Shown here: positions 26,252 through 35,857 of the stretch, piece by piece
Layout of the letters: each line of letters begins with the position of its first letter
Position numbering within the stretch: the first letter of the stretch is position 1
Source: Rhizobium sp. AC27/96
GTDB lineage: Bacteria > Pseudomonadota > Alphaproteobacteria > Rhizobiales > Rhizobiaceae
Direction: 5' to 3'
Length of the DNA: 64,000 nt
NCBI RefSeq assembly: GCF_001692325.1
Contig: NZ_LXKN01000018.1
Span: 744,001 to 808,000, forward strand
Notes under the pieces: model-generated
Seen by the model: only the letters and a program-made list of their open reading frames with translations
The model's database searches: none
Told to the model about the DNA's origin: nothing
Translations under genes and position numbers: made by a program

Positions 26252-27445
26252 TTACTCTGCCTTCATCACCAACTCCGCAGTGCGCCGTAGCCAGTCAGCC
26301 GGATCACCTTGATGATAGACCTGCTCCGACGGTTCGATATTGTCGAGGAAGTGCTGGTAGATGACGGCTCTTCTGGCTGCCGCGAGTGGAGCAAGGAGAT
26401 CGGCGGCGCGTGTCGGGTCGCAGCCAGGCAGGCGGGCCAACTATTGCTGGTTCCAGTGATCCTTAATCGTCTCAAGATGCTCCGGCGGGACCGCATCGAG
26501 AAAGGCCGGCTGGTCGAGCAAAGGGTAGCCGATGCCGCTATCGCCCCAGTCCAGCAGAGTCAGCTCCAATTCGCTCCCGCGAAAATTGCCGGGATGGCAG
26601 TCGCCATGGACAAGCGTATCCGGCAATCCACAGGCATCGACCTCGGCAAACCGGGCGGCAAGGCCTTCGACAAAGCGGGATAGCGCCGCACGTTCGTCCG
26701 CCGACAATTCCTCGCTTGTTCGTTGCACGACATCGGCGATCGCCATGGACAGGCCTGGGCCACGCCAATCGGGCAATCCCATCCCGCGCAATTCTTCGAC
26801 GCGGCCAATCCATGAGGCCTGTATGTCGACAAGGACCGTCACCATGCCCAGCAATTGCGGTAGATCGGCCTCAAACATGTCCTCGCCGGGAATCTCCGCG
26901 AGCAAAATGCGCCCGTCTTCGTCGTGGCCGAATAGTGTTGGAACATGCTGGCCCGCCAACGCTGCAATGACACGGCCCTCATGCCCGAAGAACGGCGGCA
27001 CGACTTTCAGCCATGCCGATTGGTCGCCGATGGGTATCCGCCAGACGCTGGAGAGATTCCAGGTGCGAACCTGCACGGGTTTTGCCGTAGGTTCCAGGCC
27101 ATGCCCGGCCAACACCCGCACTGCCCAAGCAAGATCGGCGGCGGAACCGCCGGGCTGCGCATAGGCCTGACGCAGCGGATGGGAGTCGATCTTCCCTGTC
27201 CAAATTTCCGTCGGCACAGGTTCGGCAATCTCTGCGAGATAGGTGACCTCCACGCTATCGCCGCGCTCGGGAGAGACTTCAAGCAGGCGCAGGATGATTA
27301 CGTCAATGCCGTGATGTTCGCGGGCGGCACGTACGACAGATTCTACCTCCTGCCGCCACGGGACATCGACAGGAACCGGTGGCCAACATCCAACGACCGC
27401 ACCGTCAGGTGTCATCAAGACGAGACGTGCCAGACGCTTCGGCAC
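26252..27445 (-). pseudogene. Phosphotransferase-fold gene interrupted by in-frame TAG
   Basis: From a GTG at 27445 (AAGGAA upstream) 334 codons run to TAG at 26443-26441. The same frame then stays open for 62 more codons to 26252 and reads as the natural continuation: LPGCDPTRAADLLAPLAAAR, VIYQHFLDNIEPSE, DPADWLRRTAELV. The first part has an N-terminal module of about 95 residues of Nudix-like look without a Nudix box, then the kinase fold with LVHGDCHPGNFRGSELELTL and LLDWGDSGIGYP intact. The stop removes only the last helices, so a truncated product could still fold. Nonsense mutation is the simplest reading. Confidence 0.7.
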
Positions 27446-27637
27446 GGGTGCTTGTTCCTTGCTTCCTATCTTTGTGCCCTCTCATCAAAAACGCTTTGCA
27501 CAACTCATCGGCTGTGAAAGGTTTGAAGCTCGATATACGCGATGCCGCCGTGAATTTCTACCGAGAGACGCCCTTGCGAGCGGATGACGGCCGGCGACTG
27601 TGGCATCCACAGTTCTCTTACCGAACAGGGGAGTAAG

Positions 27638-28324
27638 TCACACCACGTCGCGAACCCGCTCCCATGCATTGACGAGATGGCGACCGAGAATCCTTGAAAG
27701 CCGCGATCCGTCACGCGCCTCCAAAGCCGCGATCATCTCCTCGTGCTCGGCGACGGCAGCTGCCCATTTTTCCGGGCCTTCGTGGCCGATAAAGCGGATG
27801 CGTTTCAGCCGCGTCTGCAACATATGATGCATCTCGGACAGGGATGAGTTTTGGGTCAGCCGGACGATTGCCGTGTGAATGGCCTGGTTGAGCTTGTAAT
27901 ATTGCAGACGGTCGCCCACCCGATAGCAGCGGACCATTTCGTCATGCAAGGCGCGAACTTCGGCGATCTCCGCATCACTGCCGAGCTGGCAGGCGAGCTT
28001 GCCCGCCAATTCCTCCAGCGTGCGCAGCACGATCAACATGTCCTCAACATCCTTGCCGCTGAAGCGCTTGACCGACGCGCCACGGCTTGGGGTCAGTTCG
28101 ACGAGCCCTTCGCTAGCCAGAAACTTGATCGCCTCGCGCAACGGTGTGCGCGATACGCCGAGCCGTTCGCCGAGCTGGCCTTCGTGCAGACGCATGCCGG
28201 GCTCCAGAATGCCCTCGATGATCATGTCGCGCAGATGGCTGACGATCGTATCGTGCAGCACGGTGCGCTGGATGGGGCCTGGACCGCCTTCGGCTTTCCA
28301 ATCCAACCTGCCGGTCTCATCCAT
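27638..28324 (-). CDS. GntR-family regulator, FCD (FadR) subfamily
   Basis: 228 residues. Winged helix: LRDMIIEGILEPGMRLHEGQ then LGERLGVSRTPLREAIKFLA. FCD effector domain with metal/ligand histidines in LHDEMVRCYR, NQAIHTAIVR and HEEMIAALE. ATG at 28324 is preceded by GTGGGAATCGAG. Divergent from the PdxA-type gene; a perfect palindrome of the FCD-operator kind lies between them. Confidence 0.88.
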   Translation of the reverse strand: MDETGRLDWKAEGGPGPIQRTVLHDTIVSHLRDMIIEGILEPGMRLHEGQLGERLGVSRTPLREAIKFLASEGLVELTPSRGASVKRFSGKDVEDMLIVLRTLEELAGKLACQLGSDAEIAEVRALHDEMVRCYRVGDRLQYYKLNQAIHTAIVRLTQNSSLSEMHHMLQTRLKRIRFIGHEGPEKWAAAVAEHEEMIAALEARDGSRLSRILGRHLVNAWERVRDVV

Positions 28325-28424
28325 TCTCGATTCCCACTGCAATGGCTCTCGCAAATCGCCGCGAGCCGACCCTCTTCCACGATTCCCTGAGCATGGCGAT
28401 GGCGCAGATTCCAGTCAATGTAAA

Positions 28425-28440
28425 ATTCTGTATACAGAAT
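28425..28440. promoter_or_regulatory. Likely GntR/FCD operator
   Basis: ATTCTGTATACAGAAT is a perfect 16-base palindrome with the TGTATACA core typical of FCD-type GntR operators. It lies in the divergent gap, 101 bases from the regulator start and 65 bases from the pdxA-type start. A degenerate half-repeat CAGAATTTTG follows at 28449. Confidence 0.7.
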
Positions 28441-28504
28441 ACTTGATGCAGAATTTTGAATGCTCTATCAAAAATCATTGGGTTTAACGAGGAGGAAGAT
28501 CATC

Positions 28505-29542
28505 ATGGCCATCAGTGACGCCGCGAATGCGCGCCCCGTTATAGCGCTCGCCATGGGGGATCCCGCCGGCATCAGTCCTGAATTGACCGCGAGGGTTCTC
28601 GCGCTTCCCGAAATTAAAGAAGCCGCTCATATCGTCGCCATCGGCGATCGGCGTATTCTCGACGAGGGAGCCAAGGTGGCGGGTCTTTCACTCGAGCTGC
28701 AGGATGCTTCACTCGAAAGCATCGCTGACGCCGGCACGGATCGTCATGTCTTCATCGATCTGCAGAATCTGGACCCGGCGGACGTAACACACGGCGAAGC
28801 CACACTTGCCGGCGGCAAATTTGCGACGCGGAACTTCCGCGAGGCGCTGATGCTTGCGCATTCGGGCCGCGCGCAAGCGGTCTGCTTCACCCCCTTCAAC
28901 AAGAAGGCGATGCGGCTTGCCTATCCGGGCTATGACGACGAGATCCGTTTCGTCTCCGATGTCCTGGGGTTCACCGGCAGGTTGCGCGAATTCAACGTTC
29001 TGGAAAAGGTCTGGAATGCCCGCGTCACCTCGCATATTCCGCTGTCTCAGGTCGCCTCGTCACTCTCGATCGACGGCATTCTGGATGGGCTGGAGCTGAC
29101 GATGGCCTGCCTGAAGAGCGCCGGTTACGACGACCCGAAGATCGCGGTCGCAGGCATCAATCCGCATGCGGGTGACGGCGGCAGCTTCGGCATGGAGGAG
29201 ATCGAGATCATCGAACCCGCCGTCGCCGCGGCAAAAGCGAGAGGCTACAATGTCGAGGGCCCCTTCCCGGCCGACACCGTGTTCTTGCGAGCGCTCAAGG
29301 AAGGTTTCCAGGCCGTGCTGACCATGTATCACGACCAGGGTCAGATCGCCATGAAGCTCATCGGCTTCGACAAGGGCGTGACGATGATGGGCGGCCTGCC
29401 CTTCCCGCTCTGCACGCCCGCGCATGGCACCGCCTATGATATTGCCGGCAAGGGAATTGCCGATGTCGGCGCGAGCCGGGAAGCGATCCTGCTGGCGGCA
29501 CGCATGGCAAGACGAGCCGCAAGCCTGTCAGCCGCCGCCTGA
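28505..29542 (+). CDS. pdxA: PdxA-family 4-phospho-hydroxyacid dehydrogenase
   Basis: 345 residues; ATG at 28505 has GAGGAGG upstream. Motifs: IALAMGDPAGISPELTARVL, the metal-binding HIPLSQVA, INPHAGDGGSFGMEEIEII, the catalytic MYHDQGQIAMKLIGFDKGV and PAHGTAYDIAGKG. PdxA makes the pyridoxine precursor; PdxA2 paralogues oxidise D-threonate or D-erythronate 4-phosphate in sugar-acid catabolism. The dedicated FCD regulator next door favours the catabolic paralogue (inference). Its stop overlaps the convergent exporter gene by 15 bases. Confidence 0.85.
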   Translation: MAISDAANARPVIALAMGDPAGISPELTARVLALPEIKEAAHIVAIGDRRILDEGAKVAGLSLELQDASLESIADAGTDRHVFIDLQNLDPADVTHGEATLAGGKFATRNFREALMLAHSGRAQAVCFTPFNKKAMRLAYPGYDDEIRFVSDVLGFTGRLREFNVLEKVWNARVTSHIPLSQVASSLSIDGILDGLELTMACLKSAGYDDPKIAVAGINPHAGDGGSFGMEEIEIIEPAVAAAKARGYNVEGPFPADTVFLRALKEGFQAVLTMYHDQGQIAMKLIGFDKGVTMMGGLPFPLCTPAHGTAYDIAGKGIADVGASREAILLAARMARRAASLSAAA

Positions 29543-31231
29543 CGGCCCGGCAGCCGCTTCCTTCGCGCCTTCCTCTTGCGTAAGGCGGGACACGACGATC
29601 TGACCATTGGCCATATGGATGATACGGTCGGCGACATGGAAATAACGGTCGTCATGGCTGACGACGATCAGGGTCCTGCCCTGCCGCTTCATCTCGGGCA
29701 GCAGTTCCTCGTAGAAGACGCGGCGGAAATCCGGATCCTGGTCGGCTGCCCATTCGTCGGTGACGATGACCGGGCGCCGCTCCAGCCACGCCTGCACGAG
29801 GGCCAGCCGCTTGCGCTGGCCGGTCGACAGGTCGGTCGTCGAGAAGCGGTCGCCGTCGATCGAGACCTTGTGGGCAATGCCGAGACGCTGCAGATGCGGC
29901 GCGGCCTCTTCCGGCAACGCCCCATAGGCGAGATCGTCGAAAAGATAATAGTCGGAAAAGATGGTCGAGAAGAGCTGGCGATAATCGTCGCGGCCTTCCG
30001 GCGTCACGGCCTCGCCATCGAGCAGGATCTCGCCCGCCTGCGGCGTGTAGAGGCCGAGTAGCAGCTTAACGAGCGTCGTCTTGCCCGAACCATTCTCGCC
30101 AACAATGAAGAGCATTTCCCCGGAATGGATCGTCAGATCGATCGGCCCGAGAGCAAAGCTCGCCGCGGTATCTCCGGAAAAGGCATAGCTGACGCCGCGA
30201 AGCTCGATGGAGCGGATCGCAGGCGCGCCCGGAACGACTACACCCGGGTATGTCATATCGATATTGGGCTCATGCTGGGTAAACTCGGCGCTCAGCGCCG
30301 CGATCCTGCCAAAGGCGATCCGGGCCTGATCGAAAACCGGCAGGGCAGAGGCAATCTGCTCGACCGGACCTTTGACATAAAGCAGCACGATGACGGCACC
30401 GGTGATGACGGCGACATCGATGCCGAGCATGTTGCGGCCGGCGATGAGCAGGCCGATGACGACGAAGAAAACGCCCGACCCTGCGCCATCGGCAATCCAG
30501 TAGAGGCGCATGGCTCGGCTTTTCAGCGCAGCGATGTTGTCGGCCGCGCCTGACAGCAGCATGCCATGCACGCGGCTTCGCCTCGGCCGGCTGATCTTCA
30601 ATTCCTTCGCACCGTCGATGACGGCACGATATTGCTTCTGCAGCTCATCCTGCGCGACGCGCACGCCTTCATAATCGCGGATCCAGACGCGGCGCGAGAT
30701 GATGTTGATGAGAATGCCGACTGCCAGGGACACGATAGCCATAAGAAAGACTATCGCCGACAGCGACAGGAGATAGGCGAAGCTGCCGATGGTGACGGCA
30801 AGGGCAATCGCATATCCGGAAAAATTGAAGGTGAAGGCGGAAACTGTATCGACATCGTTCGTCAAAACCGACATCAGCCGATGGGCGCGCTGCCGCTCAA
30901 GACTTGCGATCGGCGCACGCAGGATGCGGGCGGATATATCCTTGCGCAAGGCCGCTATGATCTTCTGCCCGACGACGCTGTTGACCGCACCCGCAATGGC
31001 CGTGCCACCGACACTGACGACGCAAAGAGCGGCGAAACGGGCAAGCAATTGCCATGTCACCCCCTCCTCGCCGTGCAGACCATCATTGATGGCTGATAGC
31101 AGCCAGGCCGTCGCAAGGCCGCCGACGACGCCGATGATCGTCGCAACTACCATCAGCACCAAAAAGGGCCGAAGGAGGCGCACAAATTCGCGCAGCAGGA
31201 CTTGCCTTTCAGACTCGCGTTTCCGGCCCAT
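29528..31231 (-). CDS. Cyclic peptide/siderophore-type ABC exporter (SyrD/PvdE-like)
   Basis: 567 residues: six membrane helices then one ATPase domain. Walker A GENGSGKTTLVKLLLG, the unusual signature LSTGQRKRLALVQAWLERR and VTDEWAADQDPDFRRVFYEE are hallmarks of the SyrD/PvdE subfamily exporting cyclic lipopeptides or pyoverdine precursors. Start at 31231 is preferred; the ribosome-binding site is weak. No peptide synthetase is in the window, so cargo is unknown. It is divergent from the Fe(II) oxygenase gene. Confidence 0.83.
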   Translation of the reverse strand: MGRKRESERQVLLREFVRLLRPFLVLMVVATIIGVVGGLATAWLLSAINDGLHGEEGVTWQLLARFAALCVVSVGGTAIAGAVNSVVGQKIIAALRKDISARILRAPIASLERQRAHRLMSVLTNDVDTVSAFTFNFSGYAIALAVTIGSFAYLLSLSAIVFLMAIVSLAVGILINIISRRVWIRDYEGVRVAQDELQKQYRAVIDGAKELKISRPRRSRVHGMLLSGAADNIAALKSRAMRLYWIADGAGSGVFFVVIGLLIAGRNMLGIDVAVITGAVIVLLYVKGPVEQIASALPVFDQARIAFGRIAALSAEFTQHEPNIDMTYPGVVVPGAPAIRSIELRGVSYAFSGDTAASFALGPIDLTIHSGEMLFIVGENGSGKTTLVKLLLGLYTPQAGEILLDGEAVTPEGRDDYRQLFSTIFSDYYLFDDLAYGALPEEAAPHLQRLGIAHKVSIDGDRFSTTDLSTGQRKRLALVQAWLERRPVIVTDEWAADQDPDFRRVFYEELLPEMKRQGRTLIVVSHDDRYFHVADRIIHMANGQIVVSRLTQEEGAKEAAAGPSGGG

Positions 31232-31589
31232 CCTGTGCCCTTTCGCTACGGGAATAAGAAATCGAGACACGATCGGGAGCGCGCCTGCTGCCATCTTCGA
31301 TCGCCACAGCCTGGGCGCAAAGGCAGCGCATCTGGCTTATTAAAATAGGTACGATTTAGTCAAGTTATGGATGTCGCAATTCGCTTTGATAGGAGAGGTT
31401 TGTTTGCGTTCTTCCATTTTGCAGCCACCACCTGAGATTAGCGGTCGCAAAAAACATTCCCTCGCACCCGCAATCTTTGAGATGATCTTGTTTGCATCCG
31501 GAAATAATCGGCCATAGCGTCCCCTCAATCGAAAAGACGCATTCCGTCTTGCCCGGCTTAGCCGCAAGACCCTGAGGGAGGAAACACCC
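31232..31589. other. Divergent gap, exporter / oxygenase
   Basis: 358 bases, AT-richer than the flanks (31335-31450). Must contain both promoters. No clear gene; the short minus-strand frames lack a ribosome-binding site and homology. Confidence 0.4.
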
Positions 31590-32648
31590 GTGACCGTTCT
31601 TACGACCCCGGCTGAAGCCGAAACATCGTTGCCGACCCTTGATCTCTCCCGCCTTCATGTTTCAGCCGAGGAGCGGCAAGCCTTCATCGCCGAGCTTCGC
31701 ACTGTGCTCCATGACCATGGATTCTTCTATCTGACGGGGCACGGCGTCGATCCGAAGTTGATTGAGGATGTCGTGGCAACGGCGAAGCGCTTCTTTTCCC
31801 TTCCCCTCGAAGAGAAGCTAAAGATCGAGATGGTGAAATCGCCGCACTTCCGCGGCTACAACCGGGCCGGCCAGGAGCGCACCCGCGGCGAACAGGATTG
31901 GCGCGAACAGCTCGATATCAACACGGAAGACGCGCCGGCCGAGATCGGCCCGAATACACCGGCATGGCGGCGCCTGCAGGGCCCCAACCAATGGCCCGAG
32001 GCCCTGCCGGAGCTCAAACCGCTGCTGCTCGCCTATCAGGCTGAGGTCACGCGGATCGGCATCGATATTCTGAAGGCCATCGCCGCAGCCCTCGGCCAGC
32101 CGGAAAATGTCTTTGCCGACATATACCAGCCGCAGCCATCGCAGCTTCTGAAAATCATCCGCTATCCGGGCCGCGACGTCGCCGAAACGGACCAGGGCGT
32201 CGGCGCCCACAAGGATGGCGGCTTCGTGACCGTGCTGCTTCAGGATACGACTCCCGGCTTGCGCGTGCGCACCGAAGATGGCGTGTGGATCAACGCGCCG
32301 CCGCTTCCCGGCACTTTCGTCGTCAACACCGGCGAATTGCTAGAGCTTGCGACCAACGGCTTCGTGCGCGCCGGCGTGCACGATGTGGTCGCACCGCCTG
32401 CGGGCGTTGAGCGCTTTTCCGTCGCTTTTTTCCTAGGCTCCCGCCCGGACGCCACAATCCCCGTCATCGAGCTACCGGAAGATTTGAAACGCGCCGAGCG
32501 CGGCATTTCGGTCGATCCCCTCAACCCGATCTTCCGCGAAGTCGGCCAGAACCAGCTCAAAAGCCGGTTACGTTCGCATCCGGACGTCGCCCGCGCTCAC
32601 TATGCCGAACTGCTGGCGTCCGAACCATCGGCTACGACTGCTCGGTAG
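31590..32648 (+). CDS. 2-oxoglutarate/Fe(II) oxygenase, isopenicillin N synthase family
   Basis: 352 residues, GTG start with GGGAGGAAACACCC upstream. N-terminal DIOX_N: LPTLDLSRLHVSAEE, VLHDHGFFYLTGHGVDPKLI. Iron ligands: H207 and D209 in GAHKDGG and the distal His in GVHDVV; the 2-oxoglutarate Arg is in the GVERFSVAFFLGSRP segment. Substrate unknown. Convergent with, and overlapping by 17 bases, the second ABC exporter. Confidence 0.88.
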   Translation: MTVLTTPAEAETSLPTLDLSRLHVSAEERQAFIAELRTVLHDHGFFYLTGHGVDPKLIEDVVATAKRFFSLPLEEKLKIEMVKSPHFRGYNRAGQERTRGEQDWREQLDINTEDAPAEIGPNTPAWRRLQGPNQWPEALPELKPLLLAYQAEVTRIGIDILKAIAAALGQPENVFADIYQPQPSQLLKIIRYPGRDVAETDQGVGAHKDGGFVTVLLQDTTPGLRVRTEDGVWINAPPLPGTFVVNTGELLELATNGFVRAGVHDVVAPPAGVERFSVAFFLGSRPDATIPVIELPEDLKRAERGISVDPLNPIFREVGQNQLKSRLRSHPDVARAHYAELLASEPSATTAR

Positions 32649-34314
32649 TCAGCACTTCACCAAGCTGGCTCATATCCACCACCTTGTCGCTCTTCGCGAT
32701 GACGGAGCGCCTGTGGGTGATGGCCAATACGGTGACATCGCGGGCAAGTGCGCGAATGTGCTCCATGATGTCACGCTCCGTTGCCTCGTCCAGTGCAGAA
32801 CTTGCCTCGTCGAGAAAGAGGATGGCCGGATTGCCGTAGAGCGCGCGCGCAATGGCTATGCGCTGACGCTCGCCGCCGGAAAGCTTCAGGCCACGCTCGC
32901 CAACCGTCGTTTCGAAACCATCGGGCAGCGCATCGACGAAGGGCAGGATCGCCGCCTTTTCGGCTGCAAGCCGCAGGCGCGCTTCATCCTTCGGGCGGCC
33001 AAGCAGAATATTCTCGGCCAGGCTTTCATTCAGCAGAATGGCATCCTGCGGCACGACGGCAATCGCCGAATACCAGTCTGCCCGGTCGATCGAGGCGAGA
33101 TCGACCCCGTCGATGAGGATACGCCCGAAATCCGGCTCGATCGATTTCAGCGCCAGCTTGAAGATGGTCGACTTGCCTGAGCCGGTCTCACCGACAAGAA
33201 ACGTCATGCCACCGCGCTGCGCCTCAAAACTGATCTCCTTCACGCCACGGCCGTTGTCATAGGCATGGCTGACGCGATCAAAGGCAAGGCGACCGTTCTG
33301 GGTCGCAAAGGACGTCGTCTGCGGGACCTGACGCTCCTCGGGCGCCTGCCACATCTTTGCCAAAGGCGCGAGCGTCGAACGCGAACGCGCCACGTCGTCG
33401 ATCGTATGCGCTATCATCTCGAACGGCATGTTGAGCTGCAACAGGAGCGTATTGAACAGAACGATATCCCCGACGGTCATTTGGCCTGCGCTGTAACGCG
33501 GCAGCAGCAGCAGAAAGGTTACGGCGAACTGCACCGAGAGCCCGATTCCAAGTATGGCAATGTAACCGACCCGTTGCAGCACATAGCCGCGCCAGGCATC
33601 CCGCACTTCCTGCGCCTTGGTCGCGAAACGCCGCTTCATCCAGTCATGACTGCCGAAATGGCGCAGCGTTTCCATCGCGTTCATGGCATTTCCCACGAAG
33701 CGCGCGTTTTCCTGACCGGCCTCGATCGCTTCATCCAGGTAGACCCGGGCGCGGCGAACGGAAATCACCGTCAACGCAATGGTCATCGCACCATAGACTA
33801 TGACGATGGTCATCACCTGCAGATCGATCAATGCACCCAGCGTCACCAGCGTGAGCAAAATTTGCACGACACCGGGAATGAAGACGATAAGACCAAGCTG
33901 AACAAGCATCGTCAACGCGCGGCTTCCGCTCGAACTGGCGGTTTGAATTTCGGTCGGATTATGCTCGATGAAGAAGGATGTGGTCTTCTTTAGGATGCGT
34001 TCGAAGAAGCGTGTTCGCGCTATGAAACCAAGGTTTTCCGAACTCATGAGCGAAAGATACTGCACCATATTATGCAGCACCGAAGCCGCCCCCAGCAACA
34101 CGGCATAAATCACCAACCCCAACACGATGCCCATGACGGCACCGTCCTGCGGCAAGCGATCGATAATTCGCGAAAAGATATAGGGCGCGGCGACGCTGCT
34201 GACGCTGGCTAGAAGCACCACCAGAATGCCGATCAGAAGCATCCAGCGATCGGACTTCCAATAGGCTTTTAGAATTTCGGAAATGGGCTCAAGAACGCTG
34301 GTTTTTTCAGCCAT
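32632..34314 (-). CDS. ABC transporter, fused permease/ATPase (Atm1/HMT1-like exporter)
   Basis: 560 residues: six-helix membrane domain then ATPase. Walker A GETGSGKSTIFKLALK, Q-loop VVPQDAILLNESLAENILLG, signature LSGGERQRIAIARALYGNPA and Walker B ILFLDEASSALD are intact. Start at 34314 (AGGG upstream) is preferred to longer frames. Heavy-metal, glutathione-conjugate or lipid-type exporters share this layout; cargo cannot be told from sequence. Confidence 0.87.
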   Translation of the reverse strand: MAEKTSVLEPISEILKAYWKSDRWMLLIGILVVLLASVSSVAAPYIFSRIIDRLPQDGAVMGIVLGLVIYAVLLGAASVLHNMVQYLSLMSSENLGFIARTRFFERILKKTTSFFIEHNPTEIQTASSSGSRALTMLVQLGLIVFIPGVVQILLTLVTLGALIDLQVMTIVIVYGAMTIALTVISVRRARVYLDEAIEAGQENARFVGNAMNAMETLRHFGSHDWMKRRFATKAQEVRDAWRGYVLQRVGYIAILGIGLSVQFAVTFLLLLPRYSAGQMTVGDIVLFNTLLLQLNMPFEMIAHTIDDVARSRSTLAPLAKMWQAPEERQVPQTTSFATQNGRLAFDRVSHAYDNGRGVKEISFEAQRGGMTFLVGETGSGKSTIFKLALKSIEPDFGRILIDGVDLASIDRADWYSAIAVVPQDAILLNESLAENILLGRPKDEARLRLAAEKAAILPFVDALPDGFETTVGERGLKLSGGERQRIAIARALYGNPAILFLDEASSALDEATERDIMEHIRALARDVTVLAITHRRSVIAKSDKVVDMSQLGEVLTTEQS

Positions 34315-34700
34315 CGAAATACCCTGATCTGTGAAATGACAAGCTCGGCCTGGAGCGCCGATAATGTTTTCGGCAATCACGCAGAGACTATTCGGAGTTG
34401 CAGGGCACAACCTATATGCGGCAAAAATGTTTACCGCAATACTCATGAATAACTTATCGGCTGCCCCATTCGCCACAGCGCAAGCTCATCCGCTCTGTAA
34501 TTCGCACGACGGATAAGGGCGATCATGGCGTCCATGCCGATACGGAAAATGACTTGGTGGTCAAAATGCCACCTGCTTAGTTCTAAGCGACCAGCTTCTT
34601 CTGAGGCGCTGGAACATCGAGGGCAAGTGAGAGTTCCATATCCTGTGACGGCGACACGTGAATTCGCGGCTGGCGACAGACCGCCCCGAGACCGGGAGAT
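34315..34700. other. Intergenic region, nothing recognised
   Basis: 386 bases upstream of the ABC exporter and of a small membrane protein gene (divergent). Likely promoters for both. Short frames here lack support. Confidence 0.4.
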
Positions 34701-35168
34701 ATGCCCACGATGGACGAAAGCAGCGACTATCCTAACAGTTCAGGAAACGGCAACACGCCCCGAGCACGGCCAATCAGTCCAGACGAGGCAAACACTCTTT
34801 CAGTGGACATGGAGATCTCGGAGATAGGCGGCTCTCGCCAGGTTCTGGATATGCAATTGCGAGAGTTTCAAGCCGAAATCGCGATTGTTCGGAGCCGCCT
34901 TCAAGCTATCAGGCTTCAAGCAAGGACTGTCGCTCGAAGCAATATCGAATGGATCGACGCCAGCGCGCACGCCCAACTCGGCGCATATCCTTGGCTGAAA
35001 CTATCGGGGATCACATTGTCGGCGTTCATGACGGGACGACTTCTTCATCGCCTGCCCATAGGTCTGATGGCCTTGGCGGCCGGATCACTCCTGGCCCACA
35101 ACCGACGGGGTAGGAGGACTTTGGTGTCGAAACGATGCTTCCTGCAAAGATCGCGGTCCCGAAGTTGA
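34701..35168 (+). CDS. Hypothetical protein with C-terminal membrane segment
   Basis: 155 residues; CCGGGAGAT precedes the ATG. N-terminus disordered and Ser/Pro-rich, middle helical and coiled-coil-like (VLDMQLREFQAEIAIVRSRL), then a hydrophobic stretch near SGITLSAFMTG and IGLMALAAGSLLAHNRRGRR, ending basic. The layout resembles DUF883/ElaB-like proteins but I cannot assign the family. An internal ATG at 34710 is an alternative start. Confidence 0.5.
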   Translation: MPTMDESSDYPNSSGNGNTPRARPISPDEANTLSVDMEISEIGGSRQVLDMQLREFQAEIAIVRSRLQAIRLQARTVARSNIEWIDASAHAQLGAYPWLKLSGITLSAFMTGRLLHRLPIGLMALAAGSLLAHNRRGRRTLVSKRCFLQRSRSRS

Positions 35169-35315
35169 TGGCAGCGGAAACATAAGCGTCACCGGCTGAT
35201 TGTCCATTGAAGTCAGGAGGCGCTGACACCATTTAGATGTTACCGGCAGCATCTGAAACGGGCGCTGTCGAGTGCGGGTGCACAATGTGCCTCAGCCCCA
35301 AAGAAGGAGGACGGC

Positions 35316-35462
35316 ATGTCTTCCGCTCATGGCATTAACTTCCGCCAAGATGTGTTGCTCTTCGCTCGTCAATTCCGGTTGATGGATTTGTTCATAGAAT
35401 CCACCTGGAAACTCAGCGTAGCGTTCATCGCCTATGTGATCCTCAGAGGCATCCTCTGGTAG
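35316..35462 (+). CDS. 48-residue membrane-anchored small protein
   Basis: An ATG exactly 6 bases after a near-perfect AAGGAGG opens a 48-codon frame. Amphipathic N-terminus INFRQDVLLFARQFRLMDLF, then hydrophobic LSVAFIAYVILRGILW to the stop. The strong ribosome-binding site is the main evidence. No family recognised. Confidence 0.6.
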   Translation: MSSAHGINFRQDVLLFARQFRLMDLFIESTWKLSVAFIAYVILRGILW

Positions 35463-35527
35463 GAAAAGGCAATCGAAGCGCGGCTTTCGCGCGGCTCTAT
35501 CTCTCATCACCTTGGAGGTCATCTATC

Positions 35528-35791
35528 ATGGAACGCACCACAGAAACTGAAATCACCTTTGCCTATCCCTTTGTGCTAACATCGTTGATTATGCCGCTTG
35601 AGGCGGGGACTTATCGGCTGATTGTCGATGAGGAAGAAATAGAGGGCCTGTCGTTCTCGGCATTTAGAAGAACGTCTACGCAGCTTGAGATACCATCAAT
35701 AGCAACAGCTATCGGCAAGAGACAGCGCCTGAGCGTATCATCGCAGGAAATTGAAACTGCCTTGGCTAAAGACGCCAAAGCCGGCAATTGA
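35528..35791 (+). CDS. Rhizobiales small conserved hypothetical protein
   Basis: 87 residues; GGAGG 10 bases upstream of the ATG. Reads TEITFAYPFVLTSLIMPLEA, GTYRLIVDEEEIEGLSFSAF, RRTSTQLEIPSI. I recognise the pattern from short, widespread rhizobial proteins of unknown function. No signal peptide or membrane segment. Confidence 0.68.
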   Translation: MERTTETEITFAYPFVLTSLIMPLEAGTYRLIVDEEEIEGLSFSAFRRTSTQLEIPSIATAIGKRQRLSVSSQEIETALAKDAKAGN

Positions 35792-35857
35792 CGCTGTTCG
35801 CACATCACTCGCAACGCCGCGGCTGAACCACAGCCCCAACCATGAAAAGTCCGCAAC

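Noticed and set aside
26441..26443. Recoded TAG (pyrrolysine or programmed readthrough)
   Set aside because: No sign of recoding machinery or a downstream structure, and the organism type has no known amber recoding; simple nonsense mutation is more likely.
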